A DNA stretch of 43,121 nt from a bacterium (GCA_030688365.1 JAUYIE010000005.1:69764-112884), one strand, 5' to 3'; counted from the first letter of the stretch, positions 27,911-37,796 are shown. Made by a program: numbers and translations. The notes: generated by a model not told the origin, from the sequence alone.

Positions 27911-28014
27911 TTTTTCCTCCAAATATATTACATATACAATCAACTCATACTACACTGTTATTCCCCATTTGTCAACTAGGGCGCTATCAGCTACCCTATA
28001 CCATATCAGTCATT

Positions 28015-28782
28015 ATGAAATTTAAACTATTTTTATTGGTTATATTGTTCATTGGAGGGCTGACTATTGCCGGCTATTTTTTGCCAAACCCCGTTAGATC
28101 ATTTTTTATATCTCCTATGCAGTCAATCACCCTAACAACTCCAGATGGTGTCATTTTGGCAGGGAATTACCTCGCTTCCCGCGAACCAAAAGGTGCAGTG
28201 CTACTTCTCCACATGATGCCTGCCACCAAAGAAAGCTGGGAACCACTCCAACAAGCACTAGAAAAAGTGCATATCTCAAGTCTTGCTATTGACCTACGTG
28301 GGCATAGACAAAGCACCAAAGGACCTGCTGATATAATACTAGACTACAACACATTTACCGATCGTGAACACCAACTCACTCGCAACGACGTCACGACCAG
28401 TATTGAATATCTCGTGAGCCAAGGGTTTACCAAAAATAAAATCGTTATCAGCGGGGCCAGTATAGGCGCAAATCTGGCAATACAAGAGCTTAGTCAAGAC
28501 CCTGAAATCAACAGTGCGATTCTGCTTTCCCCTGGACTGGATTATCACGGTATTGAAACAGAACAGTATGCGCGCAGTTTGGCAGATGTACAAGCGCTCT
28601 TTACCATTGCATCTCGGGATGATGGATATTCATTTGACTCCAGTCGCAGACTCTATGATGTTGCGACAATAAAAAAAGATATCGGCGAATACGACGATAT
28701 CGGACACGGCACGACAATGCTTGAAAATAAACCTGAATTGATTGATACGTTAGTCGCATGGATTGTAGAGAGGATGCAGTAA
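28015..28782 (+). CDS. Membrane-anchored alpha/beta hydrolase
   Basis: N-terminal hydrophobic anchor; GAVLLLHMMPATKESW, LAIDLRGHRQS, nucleophile elbow SGASIGANLA, DIGHGTTM. Confidence 0.85.
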   Translation: MKFKLFLLVILFIGGLTIAGYFLPNPVRSFFISPMQSITLTTPDGVILAGNYLASREPKGAVLLLHMMPATKESWEPLQQALEKVHISSLAIDLRGHRQSTKGPADIILDYNTFTDREHQLTRNDVTTSIEYLVSQGFTKNKIVISGASIGANLAIQELSQDPEINSAILLSPGLDYHGIETEQYARSLADVQALFTIASRDDGYSFDSSRRLYDVATIKKDIGEYDDIGHGTTMLENKPELIDTLVAWIVERMQ

Positions 28783-28790
28783 ATATCCCC

Positions 28791-30362
28791 CTACTCCAGA
28801 TCCTCCTTCTTTTCCCTCATAAAACTCCACCACTCTTCAGTGATTTCAATCAGCGCCTGTAACGGCAACTCAATCATGATGTCAAAAATAAACACAAATA
28901 CATTGACCCGCGATACATTGAACGATAACCACCTTCCCACTTGCACGATCGGCAACAAAAACGGATCAATAAACGCCACCCATAATGATGCTTTTGGTTT
29001 GAGAAGATACAATTCTGTCACGGAACGACGTAAAGTCACCCCGAAGAACGTAATCAGACAGAAGAAAAGGAAAAACACTACACCACTTGCGCCATTGAAA
29101 TGCAACGAATGCAATATCTTTGCAAGCAATGCAAACGATAGAAAAAATAATGCGAGATACAAAAGAGAAAAAATCACCCATAGAACAACTTTTTTCTTCT
29201 TTTCTCCGATCTTTTGGGGCACGAATATTTTTCGTGGTTCATCTTCATAAACGATTTCGTTGACTGCCTGCACTATACTGTCGGTGTTATCTTTATTGGG
29301 AAATTTTGCACTTAAAGTGATAACTGCAAGAAGTGCTGGCGGAAATAATACATTGATAAACAGTGGACCCCACATAATAAAACCAGCATGCAAAAGATCA
29401 TACGGCAATTCAATAATCAATCCCATTGTTATTTTCGTGATGAAGATGTAGACAAATGCGCGGATCGTACGGACATGCAATTTCCGCTTATATACATTGT
29501 AAAATCCATCACAAATACGACGTATCTCCTTTTCTAGCGCTTCTTTATCAGCAAAAATCGCTTCGCCATTACTTCGCAATACTGTGACAAGGACAACAAA
29601 CGGTATACGAAAACGACGATACGTTCCCATAAACTTTTTTTGCAATGGATGGCGAATATGAGTACGTATCTTTTTTCGCAGATCATAGCACTCCGCCGCC
29701 ATCTGATCCACTGGCATCGAGCCAGGTTTCGCCCAGTGCGGTGCCAATTTTTTAAGCAAAAAATATTCAAGTCGATGCACATCAGGTTTGAGCAAGATGC
29801 GATACACTGATATATACAGTTGTACACGTCGTGTTTTCTCATCAACTGTCGCACCCAATATGTTTGTCGTCGGATCCACCATCTGATTCATGGCATGCAC
29901 CAATGATTCCAACTCCTGCGTCGGTGCAAGCACTTCGTCAATCGCGCATGCCGCCATAAACAACACCCAATCTTGATCCTTGTCAGTAAGGATATGACGC
30001 ATACGCAACTGATCCAATACACCAAGATATTGATCCAGAACTTCCTTTATCTTATGTACGGTAGTGACCGGAATGGTCTGATTCCGAAAATATCGAGAAC
30101 GCACCAATTCCTTCACCAACCCCATCGCCATCTGTTCAGTTGGTTGTGTCAAAATGAACCGACGACCTAAGACGCGCCGTATCGCATGCTGACGTACCAA
30201 ATGTTCATCACGATATTCAACAATACCGCGTATTTTTTCATAATAAAAAGCAATGGCACTGACCGCATCATTGACGGTGACACTACCTTCTTCTGATGCT
30301 GTGATTTCTTCTTCTCGTACACGAGTAGAAAGAAACGAAGTAAATACGCTTGAAAATGCCAT
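28791..30362 (-). CDS. Conserved-looking multi-pass membrane protein of unknown function (523 aa)
   Basis: Long uninterrupted ORF, 2 nt from the downstream end of the nifS-like gene (same strand); several C-terminal TM segments; no recognised motif. Confidence 0.75.
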   Translation of the reverse strand: MAFSSVFTSFLSTRVREEEITASEEGSVTVNDAVSAIAFYYEKIRGIVEYRDEHLVRQHAIRRVLGRRFILTQPTEQMAMGLVKELVRSRYFRNQTIPVTTVHKIKEVLDQYLGVLDQLRMRHILTDKDQDWVLFMAACAIDEVLAPTQELESLVHAMNQMVDPTTNILGATVDEKTRRVQLYISVYRILLKPDVHRLEYFLLKKLAPHWAKPGSMPVDQMAAECYDLRKKIRTHIRHPLQKKFMGTYRRFRIPFVVLVTVLRSNGEAIFADKEALEKEIRRICDGFYNVYKRKLHVRTIRAFVYIFITKITMGLIIELPYDLLHAGFIMWGPLFINVLFPPALLAVITLSAKFPNKDNTDSIVQAVNEIVYEDEPRKIFVPQKIGEKKKKVVLWVIFSLLYLALFFLSFALLAKILHSLHFNGASGVVFFLFFCLITFFGVTLRRSVTELYLLKPKASLWVAFIDPFLLPIVQVGRWLSFNVSRVNVFVFIFDIMIELPLQALIEITEEWWSFMREKKEDLE

Positions 30363-30363
30363 G

Positions 30364-31521
30364 CTACAATTTTTTTAATACTTCTGTGATGTTCTCTATT
30401 GTGAAACGAATATCACTGCGCGTTGTATATCTGCCGAGTGAAAAACGCACACCACCTCGCACCCGATCTCCATCAAATCCGCACGCTTGTAACACATGTG
30501 AGGCCTTCCCAGCTTGCGCAGTGCATGCAGCACCGGTGGATACGTAAATTCCTCTACTATTCAAAAACAAAACGATTGCTTCACCGTCATATCCCAAAAA
30601 TGAAATATTCGCATTATTGGGCAATCGTTGTGATTGAGAACCATTGACAATGGCGCATGATACACGCGTGCATATCCCTTTTATCAACATGTCTCGTAAA
30701 ACAGTTAATCTCCGTGTCTCCTTCATAGCATGTTTTCGTGACACCTGCAATGCTTTCGCCATACCCATGATACCTGGAACATTTTCTGTGCCACCACGCA
30801 TACCAAACTCCTGATCGCCTCCCCACAACAAAGGCGCCATGACCGTTCCCGCGCGGACATACAATACGCCAACACCTTTTGGGCCATATACCTTGCTTGC
30901 ATTTAGGGTCATCAAATCAACATGAAGACGTGCAGTATCTATATCACAATACCCACCCACCTGACATGCATCAGAATGAAAATATGGGTACGAATGTCCA
31001 AAACGATTCCGTGCTGATCGAATTTCTTTTGCAATTTCACGAATAGGTTGGATTGCACCAATTTCATTGTTTGCATACATGACAGAAACTAACACTGTGC
31101 GCTTTGTGATTGCTTTTCGTATCGCTTGCACATCTACAATTCCATCCGAATCAACCGGCACAAAAGAAACCGATACTCCCCGCCTTTGTAACTCCTGTGC
31201 CGCTTGAAATATAGAGCTGTGTTCAATACGAGAAACAATCACATGTGGACGGGAAATCTTAGTTGCAGCGATTACAGAAAAAAGTGCCGTATTATTGCTT
31301 TCCGTTCCGCATGAAGTGAAAATGATCTCACGAGCTCGCGCGCTAAGTATCTTGGCAATATCCGCACGCGCAGTTTCGACTGCGGTATGTGCTGATTGTC
31401 CCATACTGTGTATTGCGGAAGGATTACCAAACTCTTGCGCAAAAAATGGTTCCATCACCTTTTTTACATCTGGATCAATCGGTGTTGCCGCTGCATAATC
31501 AAGATAAATATTTTTTTTCAT
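30364..31521 (-). CDS. Cysteine desulfurase (NifS/IscS family)
   Basis: IYLDYAAATPIDPDV, GNPSAIHSMGQSA, IIFTSCGTESNNTAL, HSDACQVGGY, NASKVYGPKGVGVLYVR, catalytic-loop STGAACTAQAGKASHVL. Confidence 0.95.
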   Translation of the reverse strand: MKKNIYLDYAAATPIDPDVKKVMEPFFAQEFGNPSAIHSMGQSAHTAVETARADIAKILSARAREIIFTSCGTESNNTALFSVIAATKISRPHVIVSRIEHSSIFQAAQELQRRGVSVSFVPVDSDGIVDVQAIRKAITKRTVLVSVMYANNEIGAIQPIREIAKEIRSARNRFGHSYPYFHSDACQVGGYCDIDTARLHVDLMTLNASKVYGPKGVGVLYVRAGTVMAPLLWGGDQEFGMRGGTENVPGIMGMAKALQVSRKHAMKETRRLTVLRDMLIKGICTRVSCAIVNGSQSQRLPNNANISFLGYDGEAIVLFLNSRGIYVSTGAACTAQAGKASHVLQACGFDGDRVRGGVRFSLGRYTTRSDIRFTIENITEVLKKL

Positions 31522-31536
31522 ACTCTAGGCCATTTT

Positions 31537-33171
31537 TTAAAAACGTTTTGTATGATGATGAGAAATCTGGTCAAGAGACATATCATCATCGTCTTCTTCA
31601 TCATTTGATGCGGGCGTTGGTATAACAACCGTCGGTGCAGGAGAAGTCGGTGGTATAAGAGGACGGGTAGGCGAAGTAATACCCTTTTCTTTTTCTTCTC
31701 GTACGATCGCAAAACAATCACGACAATACACTGGTCGAACGCCATCGGGTTGAAAATTGAGGTACACGGTTTTCGCACAGCGTGTACACGTCCCTGAATA
31801 CGGGCGTTCTGGAGTTGGACCCGTCGGTTCCTCAAACTTTTTTATTTTCTTCTCGGGTTCAAGAGCGCTTGCCTCTTCATTCAGTGTTTCCGCCCAGCGC
31901 ATAATCTTTTCTTCAACGATATCTTTTGGCGTTGCATATCGCTCACGACTCACGCTTATCACTTTTTCCATATTATGACTTTTTTCTTCTTCACCCCACG
32001 GTGGTAATCCTGCCGCTGAAAATGGCTCGGATGCGATACCGTCTATCATGAGTTTAAGAAAAAAATTATATTTTGGCAGACTGACAAAATCTTCTTCTAT
32101 AAAACGCGGAGCAAATTCTTTTGCTAGATATTCGGCATCTGTCGCACCAACGCGAAAAGAAACAATCGTTCCAACGTTCCCAAATACCCCCGCACATACT
32201 TTTTCATCCAACTGCTCTATATATTGATGTGCCATAATCAAATTGAGTCGATATTTTCGTGCCTCTGATAAAATACTCGCAAAACTTTCCGTCGCGAAAT
32301 TTTGAAATTCATCTACATATAAATAAAAATCTTTTCTATCATCTTCTTTTGGTACATCAACACGCTCCATTGCCGCCATTTGAATTTTGGTAACCAACAT
32401 TCCTCCCAACAAACGACTATTATCTTCTCCGATTCGCCCCTTGGAAAGATTTACAATAAAGATCTTCCCTGAATCCATGATCTCACGAATACTGATTGTC
32501 GATTTGACTTGCCCGATGATATTGCGAATCACCGCCGCAGACAAAAACTGTCCGACTTTATTTTGGATAGGCGCAATTGCCTCCTGTGCAAATTTTTCTG
32601 TATATTTTCCAAATTCATCTACCCAAAATGATTTTACAATAGGATCTTTGATGTGCTCAATGACTTTCTTGCGAAACGCCTTATTGGAAAGCATTTGATT
32701 CACTGCCAACATCGTACTATCTTTGTAATCCAAAAGCGCAAGGAGAGTATTATTCAAAATATATTCCATACGTGCACTCCACACATCCGGCCATATCTTT
32801 TTAAACACCCCCATCATTGCCGATGCTACCAAGTGTTTTTGATTTTCATTAACGGTCTCAAGGATGTTAAATGCAACAGGATATTCAAAATCAGCTGGAT
32901 TAAAATATACGACATCATTCACACGGCTTGATGGAATAAAATCAAGCAATTTTTCTGCGGTATCTCCATGCGGGTCTATGTATGCCAGTCCATGACCTTC
33001 ATATATATCATCCATCACCATATTCTCAAGCATGACTGACTTTCCCATACCGGTTTTTCCTATCAAATACATGTGTCGTCGTCGGTCATCCCGTTTAATA
33101 CCAAAACGTCGCCGTTGATTACGGTAATTTGTTTCGGCAAATACAGTGATGTCGGGACGTTCGTCGTACAT
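31537..33171 (-). CDS. TraG/VirD4-like (type IV secretion-type) AAA ATPase with C-terminal zinc ribbon-like motif
   Basis: Walker A YLIGKTGMGKSVMLENM, AYIDPHGDTAEKLL, Walker B FYLYVDEFQNFATESFASILSEARKYRLNLIMAHQYIEQL; CTRCAKTVYLNFQPDGVRPVYCRDC. Confidence 0.88.
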   Translation of the reverse strand: MYDERPDITVFAETNYRNQRRRFGIKRDDRRRHMYLIGKTGMGKSVMLENMVMDDIYEGHGLAYIDPHGDTAEKLLDFIPSSRVNDVVYFNPADFEYPVAFNILETVNENQKHLVASAMMGVFKKIWPDVWSARMEYILNNTLLALLDYKDSTMLAVNQMLSNKAFRKKVIEHIKDPIVKSFWVDEFGKYTEKFAQEAIAPIQNKVGQFLSAAVIRNIIGQVKSTISIREIMDSGKIFIVNLSKGRIGEDNSRLLGGMLVTKIQMAAMERVDVPKEDDRKDFYLYVDEFQNFATESFASILSEARKYRLNLIMAHQYIEQLDEKVCAGVFGNVGTIVSFRVGATDAEYLAKEFAPRFIEEDFVSLPKYNFFLKLMIDGIASEPFSAAGLPPWGEEEKSHNMEKVISVSRERYATPKDIVEEKIMRWAETLNEEASALEPEKKIKKFEEPTGPTPERPYSGTCTRCAKTVYLNFQPDGVRPVYCRDCFAIVREEKEKGITSPTRPLIPPTSPAPTVVIPTPASNDEEDDDDMSLDQISHHHTKRF

Positions 33172-33185
33172 ATGATTGGGAAAGA

Positions 33186-34628
33186 TTATGCAAAAGGAAG
33201 ATTATCAGGTACGTCGGTTTCTGCAAAGGTTTTTTGCCGTTCAGGCTCCAATAAAGGAGTATTTACGGTCGGCTTTACCCTCTTTGGTTGTTGTGAGTCT
33301 ACACTGTCAGGACGCATTGGTAGAAAAAATGGCGGTTCCGCAGTCTTGATCTCTGACCGCTGGATCAGTGGCACCTTCATATCCATCATAGGGAAATGCC
33401 AGAGAGTCGCAAGTTCTTCAGTATTTAAGATGTATGCAGTGCCTCCTGACATGGAACGATTGACAAAGGCCTTAAATGTCCAATTTTGATTTCGGATAGA
33501 TGCATGTTTACGCCAAAAATAATCATACAATCGCTTATTATATTTAAAGGGTTTAAAACTGTTAATCAACGGCGAGCCAAACTGTCTATACGCCCCCAGA
33601 ATACCAGTGGACGCTCGTCCTTTGTTAAACACTGTTTTAGGGGCAATGTATGCAATACGTAATTTTCCAAAATATGCCGGTTTGGATGCTTTTATTTGAA
33701 TTTGTTCTACTGCCGATCGTTCTCCTGGTGATAGGTGCTGCATTTGAGATGCTGCTTCAGTTTTTTCCGCTGATTTTACTGGCACCCCCGCGCCAACCGC
33801 GCCAGGTGTCAACTGTGTCAACAGTATATTTGCGAGATCTCTACCAGTTGCGCCAAACTTTGCAAAGTGACCTTTTTTCGCTTCCGGTTCCTTGGCGCCT
33901 ATCAACGTGCGCACCAACTGTGCTGTTGTTTCTACCCAGGTATCATCTGTCGCTTGTAATACTATCTGTATCCACACTTCCTCACCATCTTTGATGGTAC
34001 CCAAAAATTCAAATAACGAATTCAAAGGATCTTTAAAAGTCGCATCCAACGAATGTTCAAACGCCGTATATGTTTTGAGAGGATATTGGTGTGGCCGTGC
34101 CAATCCTACTTCCGTCCCCCACGTTTCGTATGTTTCATCCGGATATTGTTGAGGTACGTGAGTAGTATAATCCGCAACTTCTACTACTTCTGCGTCAGGA
34201 TATTGAGCATAGATCGACGCCTCAATCACATCACGAAAAGACACAGGTGCATGAATAAAATACTGGATAAAGCCTCCACGACTAACCAACTCAACAGAAA
34301 AACTCTCCCCCACCTTTCCATCCCAATACTTTTCTTTCAATGTTCGAGACCCCAGCGCAGTCCCAGTCAAATGTGCAAAAATATTTTCCACCGCCTTGGG
34401 TGTTTGTTCTGTATTGCGAGGAACACGGATAGCTAATAACATCTTTGGTATTCTCGCGCTATATGAGCTCTGTATCTCATGCATCCACATATACCATAGC
34501 CCTTTAAAAATCACATATATCCATATCAAAAAACCACCATGTATAAACACATACCATAGTGTCGAAAAAGGACTGGAAAACTGCGCAATAAAATCACTAA
34601 ATTGTGCCACGTCAAGAGTGAGCTCCAT
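33186..34628 (-). CDS. Membrane protein of unknown function adjacent to TraG/VirD4-like ATPase
   Basis: N-terminal TM region then large soluble part (IRVPRNTEQTPKAVENIFAHL..., PVSFRDVIEASIYAQYPDAEVVEVADYTTHVP); 14 nt upstream of the ATPase gene, same strand. Confidence 0.8.
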   Translation of the reverse strand: MELTLDVAQFSDFIAQFSSPFSTLWYVFIHGGFLIWIYVIFKGLWYMWMHEIQSSYSARIPKMLLAIRVPRNTEQTPKAVENIFAHLTGTALGSRTLKEKYWDGKVGESFSVELVSRGGFIQYFIHAPVSFRDVIEASIYAQYPDAEVVEVADYTTHVPQQYPDETYETWGTEVGLARPHQYPLKTYTAFEHSLDATFKDPLNSLFEFLGTIKDGEEVWIQIVLQATDDTWVETTAQLVRTLIGAKEPEAKKGHFAKFGATGRDLANILLTQLTPGAVGAGVPVKSAEKTEAASQMQHLSPGERSAVEQIQIKASKPAYFGKLRIAYIAPKTVFNKGRASTGILGAYRQFGSPLINSFKPFKYNKRLYDYFWRKHASIRNQNWTFKAFVNRSMSGGTAYILNTEELATLWHFPMMDMKVPLIQRSEIKTAEPPFFLPMRPDSVDSQQPKRVKPTVNTPLLEPERQKTFAETDVPDNLPFA

Positions 34629-34653
34629 ACAAGAAAGTATGGCACCAAATTAC

Positions 34654-34683
34654 AAAAAAAACAATGTAAAGAAAGTAGTTTAC
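34654..34683 (-). terminator. Candidate terminator downstream of secF
   Basis: On the minus strand GTAAA-N8-TTTAC followed by a run of eight T; begins in the secF stop codon. Confidence 0.35.
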
Positions 34684-35579
34684 GTGCGGTGTTTTATTCG
34701 TCGTGTGTAATTATGCCACACAACCAATAATGGTGAAGCGACAAAGATAGATGAATATGTACCTACCGCAACACCCAAAAGGAGCGCCAATGCAAAATAC
34801 TGCAACGTTTCTCCTCCGAATAAAATTATAGCCAATAATACCAAAATAACTGTCGCAGACATATTTAACGAACGCATGATTGTCTGATTCAGCGACATAC
34901 TCACTACATCCTCAAATTGCCCCCCACGTTTAAGAAGATTTTCACGAATACGATCAAAAACAACGATCGTGTCATTGACAGAATACCCCAATACCGTCAA
35001 AAATGCCGCGATAAAGGCCGCAGTGATCTCAATACCGGCAAACTGTCCCAGCACTGAAAAAATACCAATGACAAAAATGACATCATGAAGCAAGGCCACG
35101 ATAGCAATCACGCCATATTTCCAGGATGCAACCGTGTGCGACACCTTACGAAATACGTAACTGATATATGCCAAAATCAATACTAATGCTATACCGATGG
35201 CCCATGTGGATTTCGTACGCAATTCATTACCAATCACCGGCCCAATAGAATCAAAACTGTTTTCGGTGAGATCTCCTGATGCATGCAACGCATCAATGAT
35301 GGCCTGATGTATCGGTTGATCCACTTCTTTAAAACGCAAGATGACTCCTTTTTCACCTGAACCTTTCACATCAACATCACCAATGTTGAGGGGCTCTATC
35401 TGACTTCTGATTGTATCCAAAGATGGAACGTCTTGAGCGTATTCTACTTCAAGTATACTTCCACCGGTAAAATCAATACCAAAACGTAATCCCCATACGG
35501 AAATAGCAATCACTGCCAATACAAACATCACGGTAGAGAATGTGAGCCAGATGCGTCGAGTTTTGACAATATTTATCAT
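34680..35579 (-). CDS. secF: Protein translocase subunit SecF
   Basis: GLRFGIDFTGGSILEVEYAQ, FIAAFLTVLGYSVNDTIVVFDRIRENL, SMSLNQTIMRSLNMSATVILVLLAIILFGGETLQYFALALLLGVAVGTYSSIFVASPLLV. Start set at MINIVKTRR; the ORF track starts at 35630. Confidence 0.95.
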   Translation of the reverse strand: MINIVKTRRIWLTFSTVMFVLAVIAISVWGLRFGIDFTGGSILEVEYAQDVPSLDTIRSQIEPLNIGDVDVKGSGEKGVILRFKEVDQPIHQAIIDALHASGDLTENSFDSIGPVIGNELRTKSTWAIGIALVLILAYISYVFRKVSHTVASWKYGVIAIVALLHDVIFVIGIFSVLGQFAGIEITAAFIAAFLTVLGYSVNDTIVVFDRIRENLLKRGGQFEDVVSMSLNQTIMRSLNMSATVILVLLAIILFGGETLQYFALALLLGVAVGTYSSIFVASPLLVVWHNYTRRIKHRT

Positions 35580-35592
35580 AGAAATACAAAAA

Positions 35593-37752
35593 TTAGGTAA
35601 CGGGAATGTTCTTCTTAGAAGGCCCGCCAAACAACCATGTGTGCTTACCTATTTTCCATCCAGCGGTCAAACGTAGTAACTGACGTGATACAGTAATGGC
35701 AGAAAATAGACTAAGTACAATACCAACTGACAAGATCAATGCAAATCCTTTAATCAAACTGGTGGTGAATGCATACAAAACAATTGAAGTAATCAATGAT
35801 GAGACATTACTATCACGGATAGAAGTCCATGCACGTGTAAACCCATCACGAATTGCAGATTCTAAAGTCTTTCCGGCACGAAGCTCTTCTTTCATACGCT
35901 CAAAAATCAAAATATTTGCATCCACTGCTATACCGATAGAAAGAATAAAGCCAGCAATACCCGAAAGCGTCAACGTGACGCCAAATACCTTCAAAACTCC
36001 AAGAGTCAATGCGCTATAAATACACAAGGCAATAACAGCAAGTACTCCTGGAATGCGATAATATACAATCATAAATAACGCCACCAGTAACAATCCAATA
36101 CATCCTGCAAAAATACTTTTTTGGAGAGATTCAACCCCCAAACTAGCACCAATTGTTTTTTGACTGATTAATGACACTGGCACCGGCAATGCACCGGCAT
36201 TGAGACGTTGCGCCAGCAACTTTGCCTCTTTGTTGCTCATATTACCTTGAATCACTGCACTGCCTCCAATAATTTCGCCATTGACATTAGGAGCGTACAT
36301 ATCTTGATCGTCAATTATGCTGTCCCCATTTGAGTCAATGATTGATTTTCCATCTAAGAAAATACCCAGTGGTTTTCCAATATTGCGTTTAGTGATTTCT
36401 TGAAAGAGTTTTGTCCCTTCATCATTAAAATCAAGACCTACCTGTACCTGTCCGCTTTGTTGATCTGTCGTGACAAATGCTTTCTTCAAATGTTTTCCTG
36501 TCAGACCTGTTGAGAGAAAATATTCAGGTGGTGGCAATATATCTGCCGGTGTTTTTTTTGTAAAAAGTATTCGCGCGATATGATACTCACTGACAGGACG
36601 TTCCCCCGTCTTCAAAATTATATGAAAACCAAAATCTGTTTCTACGACGTCTGATATTTGATTATCTGAAAGTGCAAATGCTGCGGTTTCAAACGGTGGC
36701 ACCATCATACCCATTGAAAAATAACCAAGATTACCACCGCCAGGCGCTGAACCAATATCATCCGAATTTTTGGTTGCTATATCGGCAAAATTTTCCGGAG
36801 TCAACATTTTTTGTAATGTTTCCGCCAAGGTCTTTGCTTCATCCTTTGTACGATCTTTTGTACATCCAGTGGTATCTTTGTAACAAATCAAAATATGACT
36901 TGCCGACATCTCATGTTCGTCTGTATCACGCTTTTCAAGCAACTTCACAATCTGTTCACTATTTGGCGATTCATACAAGGTCGGTGAAATCGTACCAGGA
37001 TCAATGGCTTGTACAAACGGAAGCAATCCCGCATCTTGACTGTTATTATTAACCCATCCAATATCTCCTCCATTTTCTTTGGTAGCAGAATCTTCTGAAT
37101 ATTGTTTTACAATGGCGCTAAAGTCAGCATCTTTAACAAGAGACGCTTGAAGCGCTTCTTTTGCACGTTGGTTTGCAATATTATTATAACCCTCCATTTG
37201 AAGCTTTTGATCTTCTGTCAATTCCGTCGCACGATCGCTTCCTAACGCAGCAGGGTTTTGCTCTTTAAACTCCAACAATGTGCGTTCCCCGATTTGCGCA
37301 ATAGTCTTTGCAGGATCAGAAATACCGGCAAGTTCTACAATCACCCTATACATACCATTAGTTTTGGAAGTCTGGACGATGGGCTCTGATACACCAAAAA
37401 TATTGACCCGTCGTTCTACAACATCCCGAACACCTTCTAGCGCTGAACCACGGTCTCCGGACGCAATGTCTTTCATATCGGCCTCATACACCAAATGCGT
37501 CCCTCCTTGTAGATCAAGGCCAAGACGAAAATCACGCGGTGGCCATGATGACCAATCGATCGCCGGTAATGTCAGTGATATACCCTTTTCATGGAGACCA
37601 TTATTGATATAGTCACGATTTGAGTTGTACCACCCCATGCCATTATAAAGAGTGACAACAAGTGCCAACATTACCAATGCAAAAATGTTCCATCGAAGCT
37701 TTCCCCGCCCTCTCGGGCGAAACAGTCGTCCAATTCCCATAAAAACATTCAT
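35593..37752 (-). CDS. secD: Protein translocase subunit SecD with inserted parvulin-type PPIase region
   Basis: FRLGLDLQGGTHLVYEADM, RRVNIFGVSEPIVQ, IAGFILSIGIAVDANILIFERMKEELRAGKTLESAIRDGFTRAWTSIRDSNVSSLITSIVLY; insert SASHILICYKD...FADIATKNSDDIGSAPGGGNLGYFSMGMMVPPFETAAFALSDNQISDVVETDFGFHIILKTGERP. Confidence 0.95.
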   Translation of the reverse strand: MNVFMGIGRLFRPRGRGKLRWNIFALVMLALVVTLYNGMGWYNSNRDYINNGLHEKGISLTLPAIDWSSWPPRDFRLGLDLQGGTHLVYEADMKDIASGDRGSALEGVRDVVERRVNIFGVSEPIVQTSKTNGMYRVIVELAGISDPAKTIAQIGERTLLEFKEQNPAALGSDRATELTEDQKLQMEGYNNIANQRAKEALQASLVKDADFSAIVKQYSEDSATKENGGDIGWVNNNSQDAGLLPFVQAIDPGTISPTLYESPNSEQIVKLLEKRDTDEHEMSASHILICYKDTTGCTKDRTKDEAKTLAETLQKMLTPENFADIATKNSDDIGSAPGGGNLGYFSMGMMVPPFETAAFALSDNQISDVVETDFGFHIILKTGERPVSEYHIARILFTKKTPADILPPPEYFLSTGLTGKHLKKAFVTTDQQSGQVQVGLDFNDEGTKLFQEITKRNIGKPLGIFLDGKSIIDSNGDSIIDDQDMYAPNVNGEIIGGSAVIQGNMSNKEAKLLAQRLNAGALPVPVSLISQKTIGASLGVESLQKSIFAGCIGLLLVALFMIVYYRIPGVLAVIALCIYSALTLGVLKVFGVTLTLSGIAGFILSIGIAVDANILIFERMKEELRAGKTLESAIRDGFTRAWTSIRDSNVSSLITSIVLYAFTTSLIKGFALILSVGIVLSLFSAITVSRQLLRLTAGWKIGKHTWLFGGPSKKNIPVT

Positions 37753-37768
37753 TTATTCACAAGTACAC

Positions 37769-37796
37769 AAAAGTATAGCTGGATAACTATACTTTT
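37769..37796 (-). terminator. 10 bp perfect hairpin between the GT4 gene and secD (terminator and/or overlapping secD promoter)
   Basis: AAAAGTATAG-CTGGATAA-CTATACTTTT. Confidence 0.55.
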
